This document shows positions 20,606-33,478 of a stretch of 64,000 nt of DNA, one piece after another; the first letter of the stretch is position 1; each line of letters starts with the position of its first letter. The position numbers and the translations under genes were made by a program. The stretch comes from Stictocephala bisonia (lineage: Eukaryota; Arthropoda; Insecta; Hemiptera; Membracidae). Location: assembly GCA_035578905.1 (NCBI GenBank), contig JAQJVL010000678.1, positions 310,001 to 374,000 on the forward strand, in the 5' to 3' direction. The notes beneath the pieces are model-generated. The model did no database searches, had not been told where the DNA came from, and saw only the letters and a program-made list of their open reading frames with translations.

Positions 20606-22584
20606 AATATTGTGTTACTTGTGTACTTCACTTATGAAATTAAGGGGAAAAATTTTCATATATTTTGTATCATATATTATATACAATTACACCCATACCG
20701 TACGGACATATATTTTTATAAACATACTCATGTAGTATAAGTTACGTCTAATACACCCATATAACTGTATAATTTAAGCTATTTTACAGCTGGAAAAAGC
20801 AAATTAAGTATTAAATATCTGCAACATTTTGATCGATAAATTAGTGATCATAAACAAGACAATATTGTTCTATGTTTATTTACTGAGGATTAAGTCTTAA
20901 TAGACAATCCTATATAAAGATATAAATACGTTTTCGGTGACAGACTTACAGACATGAGATTGCTTTGGGAGTGCAAACCACCGTTGGGATACCTTTATTC
21001 AAACAACAACCTTTTAACTTGACTGAAGTACAATGACATGTTGTATTTTTGTTTAACAATGAACTAAAGGTAAATGTTTTCAGGTGGACTTTGTTTTGTT
21101 CCAACTTTGTTTTGATCAATTTTGCTGATCCTATCAGTATAAAAGATGCCAGTAAATAATGCCTAAATAGTCAATTATTTTTAATTATAATAAAGTTTAT
21201 ATTTTTTATGGATATATTGAGAGTTCTTAGATCAATAAGTTTATAAAGATATATATTTTGTACTATATATAGTACAAAATCGTTTATGTTGTCCTAGCCT
21301 GTAAATTATAGAAAGCATGTTATATACGTAAGTAGATTAAGCTATGATATAAATTAAAGGTAGCAATATTTTGTAAATTTTTATGACTGGAAAAGTGTCT
21401 TTGAGGAATTGTTTGAACACATAAAATTAGCAAGTACGTTATTCTATTAGTAAGAGCCAGTGGAAAATTAATCCAAAGAGTAATATTATGTTCCTACTCT
21501 GGCCAAATTTTTATCAGTAATAATTTACTTGTAATATACTCATCCCCATCCCCCACTATGTCTTATTATTAATATTAATAATTTTCCCTCATTGATGTCT
21601 ACTTTATGAGAAAAGGTAGATAAAGGTATCAAAGGAGATTAGTTACTCCTGTTATTGAAAAATAATTATTAAATACACATTATTAAACTAGTAATAAGTA
21701 CTTATTAACAACTAAAAAATACCTTATCAACCCATAATGAATATTAAAAGCTAACGCAACCCACTATCTTCAATTTATTTTAAACTTCCAAAAAATTATG
21801 TAACCATTGTTAAAATGTTGTGATAGAATTTATATAAAAATGTTTAATTTAGCTAAGTCTCAAAACCCAGCTTCTATGTAACTAGTTCCAAGAATTAAAA
21901 ATCCAATAAATAAGCTGGTCCAACAAATATCTTGTAATAAGTAAATCCAATTAATTTATTACAAAATAGTTTTATAAAACAATAACTACATTGACTCATT
22001 AGAAAACATTAATTCAAACTTAATGAATAAAGCATGCTGGGTAGTAAAACGTTTACATAAATGAAACAATCTTGGAATGTGAACAACGGCTTTATTAGAA
22101 ATGAAATAGGATCGTGACCTAATAACTGGTAACCATGGTGACCTAATTACGGGTTGTAATATCACATTACCTGAAATTAGAGAGATATCTGATGATTACT
22201 TGCAATGGGACATTTGCCTATTGGTTGCACATAAAACTGTATATTATGGAATATGCTGTTCGCAGTATTATCAAATAATATGAATAAGGTAAGTTGAATT
22301 ATGATTGCTCGACTTATTTAATTCTTTTATTATTGTAAGATACATTTTAAATAGGAATATTTGTTTTTTATATTACGGTTTCACGATTAAACAAACTACA
22401 CGTCAGGCATTCCTTAAAAATTTACTAAAAGTAAATCTAATTAAAGGCTAATAGTTTGGACAAACTAATTATTCCCAACAAAATTCCATTAATAAATACC
22501 AACTATATATAACAATTACCTGATATGTTTAAAATTTTGTTTGGATTTTTATGGTGGGATGGTTTTTACTTCCTCACATCCATA
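20606..22584. other. Non-coding stretch with a perfect 26-bp palindrome
   Basis: About 2 kb without a supported gene. A perfect 26-bp palindrome occupies 21255-21280 (attttgtactata and its complement). Nothing else recognised. Confidence 0.45.
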
Positions 22585-23722
22585 ACATGTAAATTTAATA
22601 TGGTTTTAACGACATACATAAGTAAGTCTAGAAATGTATTCTTTCGCAAGGTAAATGCGTTTTCCACTATAAGTTTCTTCAATTAATTTTAACTCGTCTT
22701 TCGGTGTCATAATTCAATAAAATATTAAAACATCTTTATTTCAGAATAAAGAGCCTATTTTTTTATTGTTTAGTTAGTTTCAATGAGATAACACAATAAT
22801 GTTTGCGTCTCCAGTGTCACTTTGTGACGGGTTTACTTATTTTTGGCTTTGAGAGTATTTGAATATAAGTGTAATTACTATGTAGATATACATTAATAGA
22901 CCTGTGAGTAGTTGAATGTAAGTGTAATTACTGTGTAGGTATACATTCATACAACTGTGAGTATTTGAATGTAAGTTTAATTACTGTGTAGGTATACATT
23001 CATTGATCTGTGAGTATTTGAATTTAAGTGTAATTACTGTGTAGGTATACATTCATACACCTGTGAGTATTTGAATGTAAGTGTAATTGCTGTGTAGGTA
23101 TACATTCATAGACCTGTGAGTATTTGAATGTAAGTGTAATTACTGTGTAGGTATACATTCATAGACCTGTGAGTATTTGAATGTAAGTGTAATTACTGTG
23201 TAGGTATACATTCACAGACCTGTGAGTATTTGAATGTAAGTGTAATTGCTGTGTAGGTATACATTCATAGACCTGTGAGTATTTGAATGTAAGTGTAATT
23301 ACTGTGTAGGTATACATTCATAGACCTGTGCGTATTTTATAACAAATAAAAAAATGTTTCATGCATTTTTGCAGCCTCTCTAATATCTGTAAATATATGG
23401 AAAATATATTACGTATGTTTATTTAGTGCTAAACATTTTCATAATTATTATACAAATTATATAATCATTTTGTACCTGGTTAAGTTTATACTTATTTTTA
23501 TACTAAAATCATACCCACAAATATATTTAAAAGTAGAAATTGTGTTCGATTAAACAAAAATGTATATGTTGTTTAATTTAATTAATTGAAGAAAATTAAA
23601 AGAAGAAAGTTAAAATTAATTGAAGAAACTTGTAGTGGAAAACGCATTTAACTTGCCTTGCGAAAGAATACATTTCTAGACATACTTATATATGTCGTTA
23701 AAACCATATTAAATTTACATGT
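22585..23722. mobile_element. 1.14-kb TA-flanked long-TIR element carrying a 53-bp array
   Basis: Inverted arms at 22585-22693 and 23609-23722 match almost perfectly (two substitutions near 'cataagtaagtc', one near 'ccactataag', and a 5-nt indel after 'gcaagg'). Both ends read ACATGTAAATTTAATATGG and both are flanked by TA, consistent with a Tc1/mariner-type MITE with a TA target duplication. The interior is mostly the 53-bp tandem array at 22849-23332. No transposase. Confidence 0.8.
22849..23332. repeat. 53-bp minisatellite, ~9 copies
   Basis: The unit runs from 'gtgagtatttgaatgtaag' through 'gtgtaattactgtgtaggta' to 'tacattcatagacct'; the marker 'gtaggtatac' recurs every 53 bp (23041, 23094 and so on). 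The first copies are most diverged and the later ones nearly identical. It lies wholly between the inverted arms of the enclosing element. Confidence 0.9.
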
Positions 23723-25290
23723 TATAAACTAAATTGACTATTAGTAAAACTTATATAACGTGTATTTGTGTTATAGTGTTCATATTATTACTTCCAAACA
23801 AAATATCTAATTAGACATGTGATCACATTAAGTGTGTAAATAAGGCTTTTATTTGATTTATTACACATAAAAAAATCACCCATTGGCTAGTTAGTGGCGT
23901 TTAAAGAGTAATTGTTATATCAAATATTGTCAAAAAGGCGAGAAAGTTTAATTATAGGTACGTCCAGCTTTAGAGCTGTGGGAAGATACATTGCTGATAT
24001 CAATAAATCCTGTTTAACATCATCAGTCTCTAAATGCTTAAAGTTGAATAATAGTTATATTTATTCAACTTAACTAGTGTTGTGTGACAATTATTGTTCT
24101 TAAAATAATTTAATAGATATTAAGTTCTTATATTTGTTTTCATAATATTAGTATAAGGCTTTTTATAAAAATAATAATTGTTAAGAAAAAGTTAAAATCA
24201 AATAATTTTAAGTTTCTTTTTCATTTTGTTTGTTTAGTAGGAAAAACATACTTTTACGTGGTTTTATTCAGTAAATGTTAACTAAATTTACAATACAAGG
24301 TCATATTCTCTAGTTTAGTTAATGTTGTGAAACTTTTGTAAAATAAAATCATAACTCCAACCTGCCTAAGGTGAATGGAGAAAAGGTCTGAAAAATGCAT
24401 TGCTTTAGAATGGTTTTATTGTATCTACAACTATAGTCTGCATAATAAATAAGCAATGCACTATATTTATAAACAGATTTTATATTGAGCTTTGTCTGAT
24501 GTTATTGCTAAACTCTATTAACCGTAAAGGGTAGATGGTAAAGAAAAATACTGTAAATTCTGAAAAGTTGTTCACAGCTGGTTAGAACTAATGGATAGAT
24601 AATTAAATTCCTCAGATAAGTACACTCGATACGGTATCGATACATTTGAGCTTAAAATAGATTAGAGCTGCCTATAAGGAGTTCGCATAAGATGCTTTAC
24701 TTCATAAGCTTCAGAACACAGTTATTTTCTCAATATGAACCGTAAGCAACTAGAGTGATGCAATTAGAATTACACATAATATATATTTAATATGTACAAA
24801 AAATATTTATTTATAAACATTTTTGAGGCAAGGACCTGATAAAAATTCAAAAAAATCTTGAATTACATATAAAATCTTCTTTAAAAATTGTAAAGTCCAA
24901 ATTAAAGGTTAAAGTTACAGATTGCAACTATTTCAAAAATAGCATTTGATAATATCATAAAAATGGAATTTTACTTAAGCTGCTGGCTTCTTTAATGTCT
25001 TATTTTATTTGATAATCGCCCAACAAGTGAAAAACGAATGCTAACATTTAAGGATGTGCTCGAATACCTGTTTAAAACGCAGTTTGGATTAATAGGATCC
25101 CAATTTAAAGGTGCTGTTTTTTTTTTTATTATTTGAAATATAATAGCTGAAAATATTGATGATAGAAACAATAGATTTTCAGAATTCGTATAATACTTTT
25201 TATAACATTTTATCATTACTTAACAACCTAAATTACAATATAATTTAAAACGAAACTGACCTTTTTGGTCTTAACTACTAGAAAATATTA
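23723..25290. other. Non-coding stretch
   Basis: A+T-rich, about 1.6 kb, with no gene or dispersed repeat recognised. Confidence 0.4.
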
Positions 25291-27190
25291 CAAAATGTTT
25301 AAAATCTCTTCTAGCCACCCAGGGTGTGAAATTAGGTAGTAACTCACAGCTACAGACCAATGTATGATAGCCGAAATGTAGCTTAGTGCGCAAATCTCTT
25401 CCTGTCACCCAGGGTGTGTCATTAGGTAGTAACTCACCACTCCATACCATTTCGTGACAGCCGAAAAGTAGCTTAGGACTTAACTCTCTTCTTGTCATCC
25501 AGGGTGTGTCATTACGTAGTAACTCACCGCTCCAGACCATTTCGTGACAGCCGAAAAGTAGCTTAGTGCGTAACTCTTTCCCTGTCACGCTGAGTGTGAA
25601 ATTAGGTAGTAACTCACCGCTACATACCATTTCGTGACAGCCGAAAAGTAGCTTAGTGCGTAACTCTTTCCCTGTCACGCTGAGTGTGAAATTAGGTAGT
25701 AACTCACCGCTCCAGACCATTTCGTGACAGCCGAAAATTAGCTTAGTGCGTAACTCTTTCCCTGTCACGCTGAGTGTGAAATTAGGTAGTAACTCACCAC
25801 TCCAGACCATTTCATGACAACCGAAAAGTAGCTTAGGGCTTAACTGTCTTCTTGTCATCCAGGGTGTGTCATTAGGTAGTAACTCACCACTCCAGACCAT
25901 TTCGTGACAACCGAAAAGTAGCTTAGGGCTTAACTGTCTTCTTGTCATCCAGGGTGTGTCATTAGGTAGTAACTCACCGCTCCAGACCATTTCGTGACAG
26001 CCGAAAAGTAGCTTAGGACTTAACTCTCTTCTTGTCATCCAGGGTGTGTCATTACGTAGTAACTCACCGCTCCAGACCATTTCGTGACAGCCGAAAAGTA
26101 GCTTAGTGCGTAACTCTTTCCCTGTCACGCTGAGTGTGAAATTAGGTAGTAACTCACCGCTCCAGACCATTTCGTGACAACCGAAAAGTAGCTTAGGGCT
26201 TAACTGTCTTCTTGTCATCCAGGGTGTGTCATTAGGTAGTAACTCACCACTCCAGACCATTTCGTGACAACCGAAAAGTAGCTTAGGGCTTAACTGTCTT
26301 CTTGTCATCCAGGGTGTGTCATTAGGTAGTAACTCACCGCTCCAGACCATTTCGTGACAGCCGAAAAGTAGCTTAGTGCGTAACTCTTTCCCTGTCACGC
26401 TGAGTGTGAAATTAGGTAGTAACTCACCACTCCAGACCATTTCGTGACAACCGAAAAGTAGCTTAGGGCTTAACTGTCTTCTTGTCATCCAGGGTGTGTC
26501 ATTAGGTAGTAACTCACCACTCCAGACCATTTCGTGACAACCGAAAGTAGCTTAGGACTTAACTGTCTTCTTGTCATCCAGGGTGTGTCATTAGGTAGTA
26601 ACTCACCACTCCAGACCATTTCGTGACAACCGAAAAGTAGCTTAGGACTTAACTGTCTTCTTGTCATCCAGGGTGTGTCATTAGGTAGTAACTCACCACT
26701 CCAGACCATTTCGTGACAACCGAAAAGTAGCTTAGGGCTTAACTGTCTTCTTGTCATCCAGGGTGTGTCATTAGGTAGTAACTCACCACTCCATACCATT
26801 TCATGACAACCGAAAAGTAGCTTAGGACTTAACTGTCTTCTTGTCATCCAGGGTGTGTCATTAGGTAGTAACTCACCACTCCATACCATTTCGTGACAAC
26901 CGAAAAGTAGCTTAGGACTTAACTGTCTTCTTGTCATCCAGGGTGTGTCATTAGGTAGTAACTCACCGCTCCAGACCATTTCGTGACAGCCGAAAAGTAG
27001 CTTAGTGCGTAACTCTTTCCCTGTCACGCTGAGTGTGAAATTAGGTAGTAACTCACCGCTACATACCATTTCTTGATAGCCGAAAAGTAGCTTAGTGCGT
27101 AACTCTTTCCCTGTCACGCTGAGTGTGAAATTAGGTAGTAACTCACCGCTACAGACCAGTTCATGACAGCAGAAAAGTAGCTTAGAGTAA
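25291..27190. repeat. 90-bp satellite-like array, 21 copies, open on the minus strand
   Basis: Twenty-one tandem 90-bp units of two main types. Type A encodes, on the minus strand, NDTPWMTRRQLSPKLL; type B encodes NFTLSVTGKELRTKLL; both share FGCHEMVWSGELLP. In plus order the units run about C, D, A', B, B, B, A, A, A', B, A, A, B, then six A, then B, B. The minus strand is open for 419 codons (25271-26530) and 210 codons (26485-27117), separated by a one-base deletion near 26547. Since 90 is a multiple of 3, one open unit gives a long open array. Of twelve A-versus-B differences, seven fall at codon position 1, three at position 2 and two at position 3, unlike a constrained protein. I therefore call it non-coding, with some doubt. 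Confidence 0.85.
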
Positions 27191-28660
27191 CTCTCTTGTT
27201 TTCGCGGTCCTGACCATATTTTTGTAAAAATTTATATTTATTACATGGAAAAAACAATATAAAACAGTCTTTGATATTAAGTATAGTATGTCAATTGTGT
27301 TTTCTATGTGTATGGTTAGCCGTAATATACTATATTTAAAATAGTCATTATATAGTTGGATTGATATCGCATTTGTTGTAAGGTGATATGTATATTTTTA
27401 AACAAATTAGATTATTGTAAGCAACTACATAAACAACTTTGTTTATGGTGTTTACTTCATAAAGAATAATGGGTGTATTAATTTGTTTGATTTGATATTG
27501 GAACTGCACTTCTTTAATATGGTAATGGTTGAAGTGAATGAAAAAAGAAAAAAAAACATGAAGAATAATATGGCCAGATATATGGAGGTGAAAAACAAGA
27601 TATCCAGTAGCAATTAAAAAGATAAATACGATCTCTGAAACAAATATGTTCATACACTAAACAAAAAATAGTACACGGGATGAGTCATTTTGTCCATCGA
27701 AGCGTATATTGGGTTGCGTATATTGCAGTTTGCACGAAGATTTGTATTACTGAAATGAACAATTAACATGTGGATTGTGTGAATTAGTTTGTTAATTTGA
27801 ATCTACATATTCACTTTCTAAATATTGTTTTTACTTCTTTGTTTACTAAGCTTTTAAGTTATTTTTTAATCCTAATTCAATGGAACAAGATTGTACCAAA
27901 GTTTAATTTACAGTATTTGAATTTTAAAGCTTTTCATAAAGTTTTTTCACATTTGGTACTTTGGTATGTCCAGATAAAATAGCTTTCATGTCTAATCTAT
28001 AATCGGTACATTGATATTGTAGGCTTAATATACAATTATACAAAATCTAGTATCAAACTGCACAGTGCAAAATTGTTCATTTACGCAAATATGGGATAAA
28101 TGTTTATACTCTAAGACATCATAGTATTCCGCTTATTTTTTTTTTTCGATTTGTATACTGAATGAAAGAATAAAAAGTATACCGTATAATAATTTCATGT
28201 CATTACCGTGTAGTTTTAACAACTGATAACCATTTTCTTTTTTTGTTTACCTTTCAATCATAATTAATCAAAGAAAACTAAACATAAAACATAACAATAT
28301 GTGACCAAACGTATTATGTAATCAATCTATTACGGACTTTACAGAAGTATTTATTTCATCATTTGTAAACATTTGTGTTTTATTGACTGCCTAAAAATAA
28401 ATTTAAGATTTTTTTTTATAGTATTCTATTTATCATTCATACAGCAGACCTAAGTGTTATGGATAAGATGTATGGGTAATAAAATAGTCGAAATCAACGT
28501 GAGTTTAGTTTAATTAAACAGAAAACTAAATACTTAAACCAAATAAAATCTAATTTTAAATGTGGCTCTTACCTTTCATCCTATATAGTGTAGGTATTTG
28601 ATTAAAGTATACGTTTGTTAATATAACATGTCAAATAAATTCAATAGGTATTGGTTTACC
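27191..28660. other. Non-coding stretch
   Basis: A+T-rich. A 101-codon minus frame at 27348-27653 is Ile/Tyr/Phe-rich with no recognised motif and is probably chance. Confidence 0.4.
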
Positions 28661-28679
28661 TTTCGTATATCCCTCTGGC

Positions 28680-28710
28680 CTGATGATAGTAAAAGTACTA
28701 TACCGAAATT
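28680..28710 (+). ncRNA. Candidate hammerhead-like motif, weak
   Basis: CTGATGA is followed by a TAGTA-aaag-TACTA stem and then TACC-GAAA. The 7-base core is perfect and GAAA is present, but four extra bases separate stem II from GAAA, which a canonical hammerhead does not have. Downstream 'taatatatttatgttgtcac' faintly resembles the Penelope-type termini at 4.0 and 20.4 kb. It could be chance. Confidence 0.2.
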
Positions 28711-30207
28711 AATAAAAAAATATCTGTACTTTTTATCGTAATATATTTATGTTGTCACACAAATCTTGAAAATACCGTATTTAAAAATTGTTAAATTATA
28801 TTAGTTCCTTCAGAATCACAAGAGGAAGGTGGTCGATTTGGGAATTAAATTATCCATAAAAAACAAATAAACCACTTAAAAAAATTCATCAGCTAATAAA
28901 TATGTAAAGTTAGCACTTGAAAAGTTTATTGAACTTCATCACCAATTTATTATATTTATTTTCATCATTTTATTTCCACCAATTTATTAAATATCCACAG
29001 TCAGCTATAACCTGCTTCATATCAATTTAATAAAATATAAAATTTAAATAATATCCGTGTGCTTACTGAGATAATTATATACTTATTGTAAGAACGTTTA
29101 TAAACAAGTTTAAAAAAATAATGCAAACGTGTTTGGATATTATTATAATTTTTTAATAATAATAGTTAATAGTTTCTCTTAGTTAATAATTACTTATTTT
29201 CATTCATACGTTCTAACTAATTTATTTTATTTTATCTTGAAAGTGTACCTTAAACCAATTAATTTATAACATAAATTGAATTATTCTGGAATGCCATAAA
29301 TTGGTCCTTAAAGACAGAGAAGTAATAATTTACAAATCAGTTCCATATAGAAGTTTGATCTAACATAGTTTTAAATAAAATATTACACATCTGTGAAGCA
29401 AGTGACGTCTATCTGACTTGTTCAAAGCAGCTAATTATGTTCAACCTATATCCGTGATAACAACATCCTTTGAGCCTTTGAAAGAGCGTTAGGCTACGTT
29501 ACTGCTTGCACTTAGTCAGTTTTCAGTGAACTCGGGTGCTATTATGTAATGTGGAACAAATATCATAATATGCCTTGACATTATTTTGCATAGAATACAT
29601 TTTACTCAAAAATATACATGAGGGTAACATGCATTCTTTAATACTTATAATCATAGTTATAGTTTCAATAAAAGTAGGAATAACTGTAAAAAACATGCAT
29701 TCATTTCACTATTGCTATCAGTATTGTTTCTATTACTATCTGATTATATTAGTTCCTCATATAGTTTTGTATCTTGACCAAGAATGTTTCTAATTTATTT
29801 AATCTGGACAGTCCAGACTATCGATTTGTTATAATATGCCCTATACCCACTTTTGGAATATTTTAGAGAGGAAAAGCTACTAAGCTCCAAAATTAACTAT
29901 ACACACCTACTATAGATACTATAGATAGTAATTCAGGGTGTTGAAAATTATGGAACTACCTTGATTTCTCTTAAATGGGTCCAGATAAAAAGCTAAGATT
30001 TAGTATAGCTCTGTAGACATAGAAAGTTTTTTTTTTCTATCTTTTGATGCAGTTAATATTTTTTTCAACCTATTGGTTAGGTCCCGTGGAGGATTTTGTA
30101 AAAGGTTTCAATGAAAGGCTATGATGATTTCCCCATCATTTTAAAGCCTATTTTTCTAAATAAGACGCCACAAGTTCCAAATCTAAAGAACCACCTTATC
30201 ATAAATG
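28711..30207. other. Non-coding stretch
   Basis: A+T-rich; a 72-codon plus frame at 29575-29793 is hydrophobic but shows no supporting signal. The segment near 29935 (cagggtgttgaaaatt) looks like a transposon end, but no partner was found. Confidence 0.4.
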
Positions 30208-30416
30208 GACTGGTTTACCTTTCTTACCAGTGATATTCAAGTGGGAATTCAACAAGTTGTAAAAGCCAGTTATAAAATATTTTATTAAAGAAATATAAAA
30301 TTATGTTAAAATGACATTAATGACGTAATTGTACAAATAAGTGTTAGAATAGAACTGGCTTTTACAAAATATTGAATTCCCACTCAAACATCACTGCTAA
30401 GGAAGGTTAATCAGTC
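30208..30416. mobile_element. 209-bp MITE with ~65-bp TIRs
   Basis: The left arm 30208-30272 ('caagtgggaattcaac', 'ttgtaaaagccagtt') is complemented by the right arm to 30416 ('aactggcttttacaaaat', 'gaattcccactcaaa'). The ends share 'gactg'. No target duplication was identified. The spacer is A+T-rich and non-coding. Confidence 0.75.
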
Positions 30417-31070
30417 ACCATTTCTTTTTAATACTACCTATATTTATATACTAGTTAACACATTTAATCTGGAAGTATTTAATACTAGCAACTTGAAAAA
30501 GACATTCAATACTAATACTTAAAAACACAGATATATTTTCAACAGCGAGAGCAGATATAACTGTTTTCAAATCTCAGTCCTGTGTGTGCTATTTCAATCA
30601 AACTGTTGCTTTTATAAAAAACATACAAGGCTTTGACTTTGTTATTGCCTGTCAAATACGAAAATATTATAATGCAATTGTTTTGTTAAGTAACAACAAC
30701 AACAGAAATTTCTTGACTGATTACTTCTTAAATAGTTTGTAAAATATATTTTAAACTGAATTATTAAGCCAATTACGTTTTAATTCTTCTATCTAACAAA
30801 ATACTTCTTATTTTTATCGCTTAAGCCCATTGCAATACATTTCAATTTATAGACGTTAAGGAATTAAAATTAAAAATTGGGTTATAACATAATAGTATAG
30901 ACTAGTTTATATAATACTAAAATTATATTATATAGTAATTAATAGTATTACATAATCTGTGCATTGTATAAAATGTATAAACAAATATATATTATTTTAA
31001 GCTATATGACTAACAGTTTTCTGGTTGGTTTTCAATATTTTCAACTTTGTTTGTGAAAATTATAAAATAT
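30417..31070. other. Non-coding stretch
   Basis: A+T-rich with no supported feature. Confidence 0.4.
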
Positions 31071-31590
31071 AAAGGCCTCCGATAAACTGGCTATACATGT
31101 GTTAACATTAAATTTCAAATGTGATTTAAATCAGTTTGTTCTCTAAGATAAAAAGTTTCAAAGTCTAGAGAAATCTGTAAGTCTGTGTTTAGAGGGCACA
31201 AAGTATTATATATGACTCTGAAGCTTTAAAATATTGTGTTTATCACTATATTGAGCCATGTCCTATAATCTGGATATGCATGCTTTAAAATTAAATCGTT
31301 AATTTTCCAATTTAAAGCAGTTTTTTCTCCTAGATAACAAAGTTTCATAGTCTAGAAAAGTCTGTAAGTCTACTTTTAGAGGGCGCAAAGTACGGTAATT
31401 GACTCTGAATCAGTAAAATATCGTGTTTATAGCCATGTTTAGCCATATCCTATGACCTGACTATACATGTGTTCAGATTAAATTGTATATTATTCCATTA
31501 AATTCAGTATGTTCTTCTAGATAACAAAGTTTCACAGTCTAGAAAAATCTGTAAGTCTATTGTTAGGGGCCATAAACAAATAAATTTTAT
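31071..31590. repeat. 187-bp tandem repeat, ~2.7 diverged copies
   Basis: The marker 'agataacaaagtttca...agtctagaaaa...ctgtaagtct' recurs at about 31131, 31318 and 31505, a 187-bp period. Units differ at many positions, so the array is old. No coding potential. Confidence 0.85.
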
Positions 31591-33442
31591 TTACAGGGAA
31601 AAATTAAAAATCTAGCCCTACTTAATGATGAAGGAGGTGAGATAAAGCAAAAATTCATAGGGCCAAAGTTTTATATCGTCTCAAATCAGGTACAGAAAGT
31701 GGTGTTAGTTTTGCTGTAGAACTGTTCATTTAGCAGCTACAGTATAATCAGAGAAACCCTGTTTTTGGAATTTTACATTTTTTGCATTAAAAGGCTTCCA
31801 TCTTCGATTTACTAAGAATTTTTCAAAATCCCTTCTTATTGCACTTCTACAACATAAGACCTTTGACACTGCATGAATTGAGCCTCGTAGTCTTAGTACT
31901 TTTGTAGTTACAGCGTTTAGTGAGTTAGTCAGTGGTATTTGCCTTTCATAGGAATAGAAGTACAAACTTTAGATATAGGTTTTTAAATAGTACCTGAAAA
32001 AATACATATTTTCTTCGATTGAAGGCTGTTCAAGTAGATTTAGTGTCCCTTATAACCAATGTACATATATTTAACATCAGTAAATATTTATTAAAGTATT
32101 TTTACACACGTTTATTTATCGCGGATTTGATTCTTGCAGAAATCGTCACGAATTGATGGGTAAAAAAGGATAAAACAAAGAAACACGACAATGTATTGAA
32201 TCTTTTATAAAATCGTTATTAAAAAAACAGTTTTTATTTATAATGAATAAAGTTAAAATACTAGTGATAATGATATTTCTGCCTTAACAAATTTACTTAT
32301 ATAGTTATAAAGTTGTATAATATTTTTATAATAATATACTTAAATTAGTCAAAAATCAAGCGAAACTTGTGTAAAGACTATGAGAATATCGGTAATTTGA
32401 AAATTAAAATTAACACATTAAACTGAAATGAAATAACATTTTACAATTAATAAACAGTTATATATTATAATTAAATAGATAAGTACAATCTATAGATCTT
32501 ACCCTGAGAATAGGTTCACCAATATTAACAATTTAAAAGCTAAACAATCATCCTTGAATTTTGTTCAAACACTAAATTAACTTGTTCTAAGTAAATGTAA
32601 TTTACAAATCCAAGCAGTTTGTCCCTTTTAATTTACGTTTATTTTTCTATTTACCAAACGGAGACAGTTATATTTTCTAATTTTCACCAACAACATTTTT
32701 TATATTGAAAACCAAGCTGAAAACTGTTAGTAAAATAGCTTGTTTAAAGAATTTTTATGCACTTCGATTTTACAAATAATATATATTTGTATAAGCATGT
32801 TATACAATGCACATATTATATACCACTATTAAATACTCCATACTATAGTTTTACTAATATATTATATAAATTAAACATGGCTAGAACCTCACCATTTCTT
32901 TGACTTATAGTTAATTGCCGTACTGTTCGGCCTCTTAAAATAGACTTACAGAATTTTGTATACAATCAAAGTTTGTAAACTACAAAAAAAATCTTTGTGT
33001 ATATATAAGACATTTACCACACATCACTATTTCTCCAAAACGATACGTCTAATTTACTCGAAATTTTTTATATAGGTTTTCCTTGGCCCCTAGAGGCTCA
33101 CTAAGAAAGGATTTTCGTCTCCGAATTCAGGTCTCCGTCCCATTGGACTCTAAATTCCCGTGATATTCTTATGGAGCTATATTAACTGATTTATTTATTT
33201 GATTAACAGTTGTAAATAAAAACACATTGAATAAAAATTGTGGTAGGATAAACTTTTAAAATAAAAAAATAATCGAGTATATTAGTAAACTATTCATAAG
33301 ATCAGCTGTTATAAATTGGAATACTTTAATAAATTATTTTCAAAAGCAAAGTTTTTAGTTTGATTTACTTAGGTATTCATTTAATGTTTTAGAATTTGTT
33401 AGAATTTTTTTATTATATCCTGATTGCAAATCTTCAAACAAT
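31591..33442. other. Non-coding stretch
   Basis: A 79-codon minus frame at 31726-31965 (containing RRDFEKFLVNRRWKPFNAK) has a less A+T-biased composition than its neighbours. It matches nothing I recognise and has no splice partner. No other feature seen. Confidence 0.35.
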
Positions 33443-33478
33443 TATTATGACCGGCGAAATGGGTGGGTAGAGATAGTT
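33443..33478 (+). mobile_element. Decayed Helitron-type 3' terminus
   Basis: 'tattatgaccggcgaaatgg' then 'gtgggtagagatagttta' aligns with the CTAG-type terminus at 16961-16997 ('tattataaacggcgaagcgg'...). The CTAG end has mutated to ATAG. Preceding sequence is uninformative, so the 5' limit is unknown. A (TA)n run follows at about 33565-33585. Confidence 0.45.

Noticed and set aside
25271..27117. A large repeat protein of over 600 residues
   Set aside because: Unit differences are not concentrated at third codon positions, the frame is broken by a one-base deletion, and no start or splice context is visible. Kept as a satellite array and listed as a finding.
29930..30207. TIR element starting CAGGGTGTTG near 29935
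   Set aside because: The left end resembles the CAGGGTGTTT end at 40739, but no inverted partner was found to the right.
31726..31965. 79-codon minus-strand frame with basic RRDFEKFLVNRRW stretch
   Set aside because: Looked like a possible transposase or DNA-binding fragment, but no family could be recognised and there is no flanking element structure.
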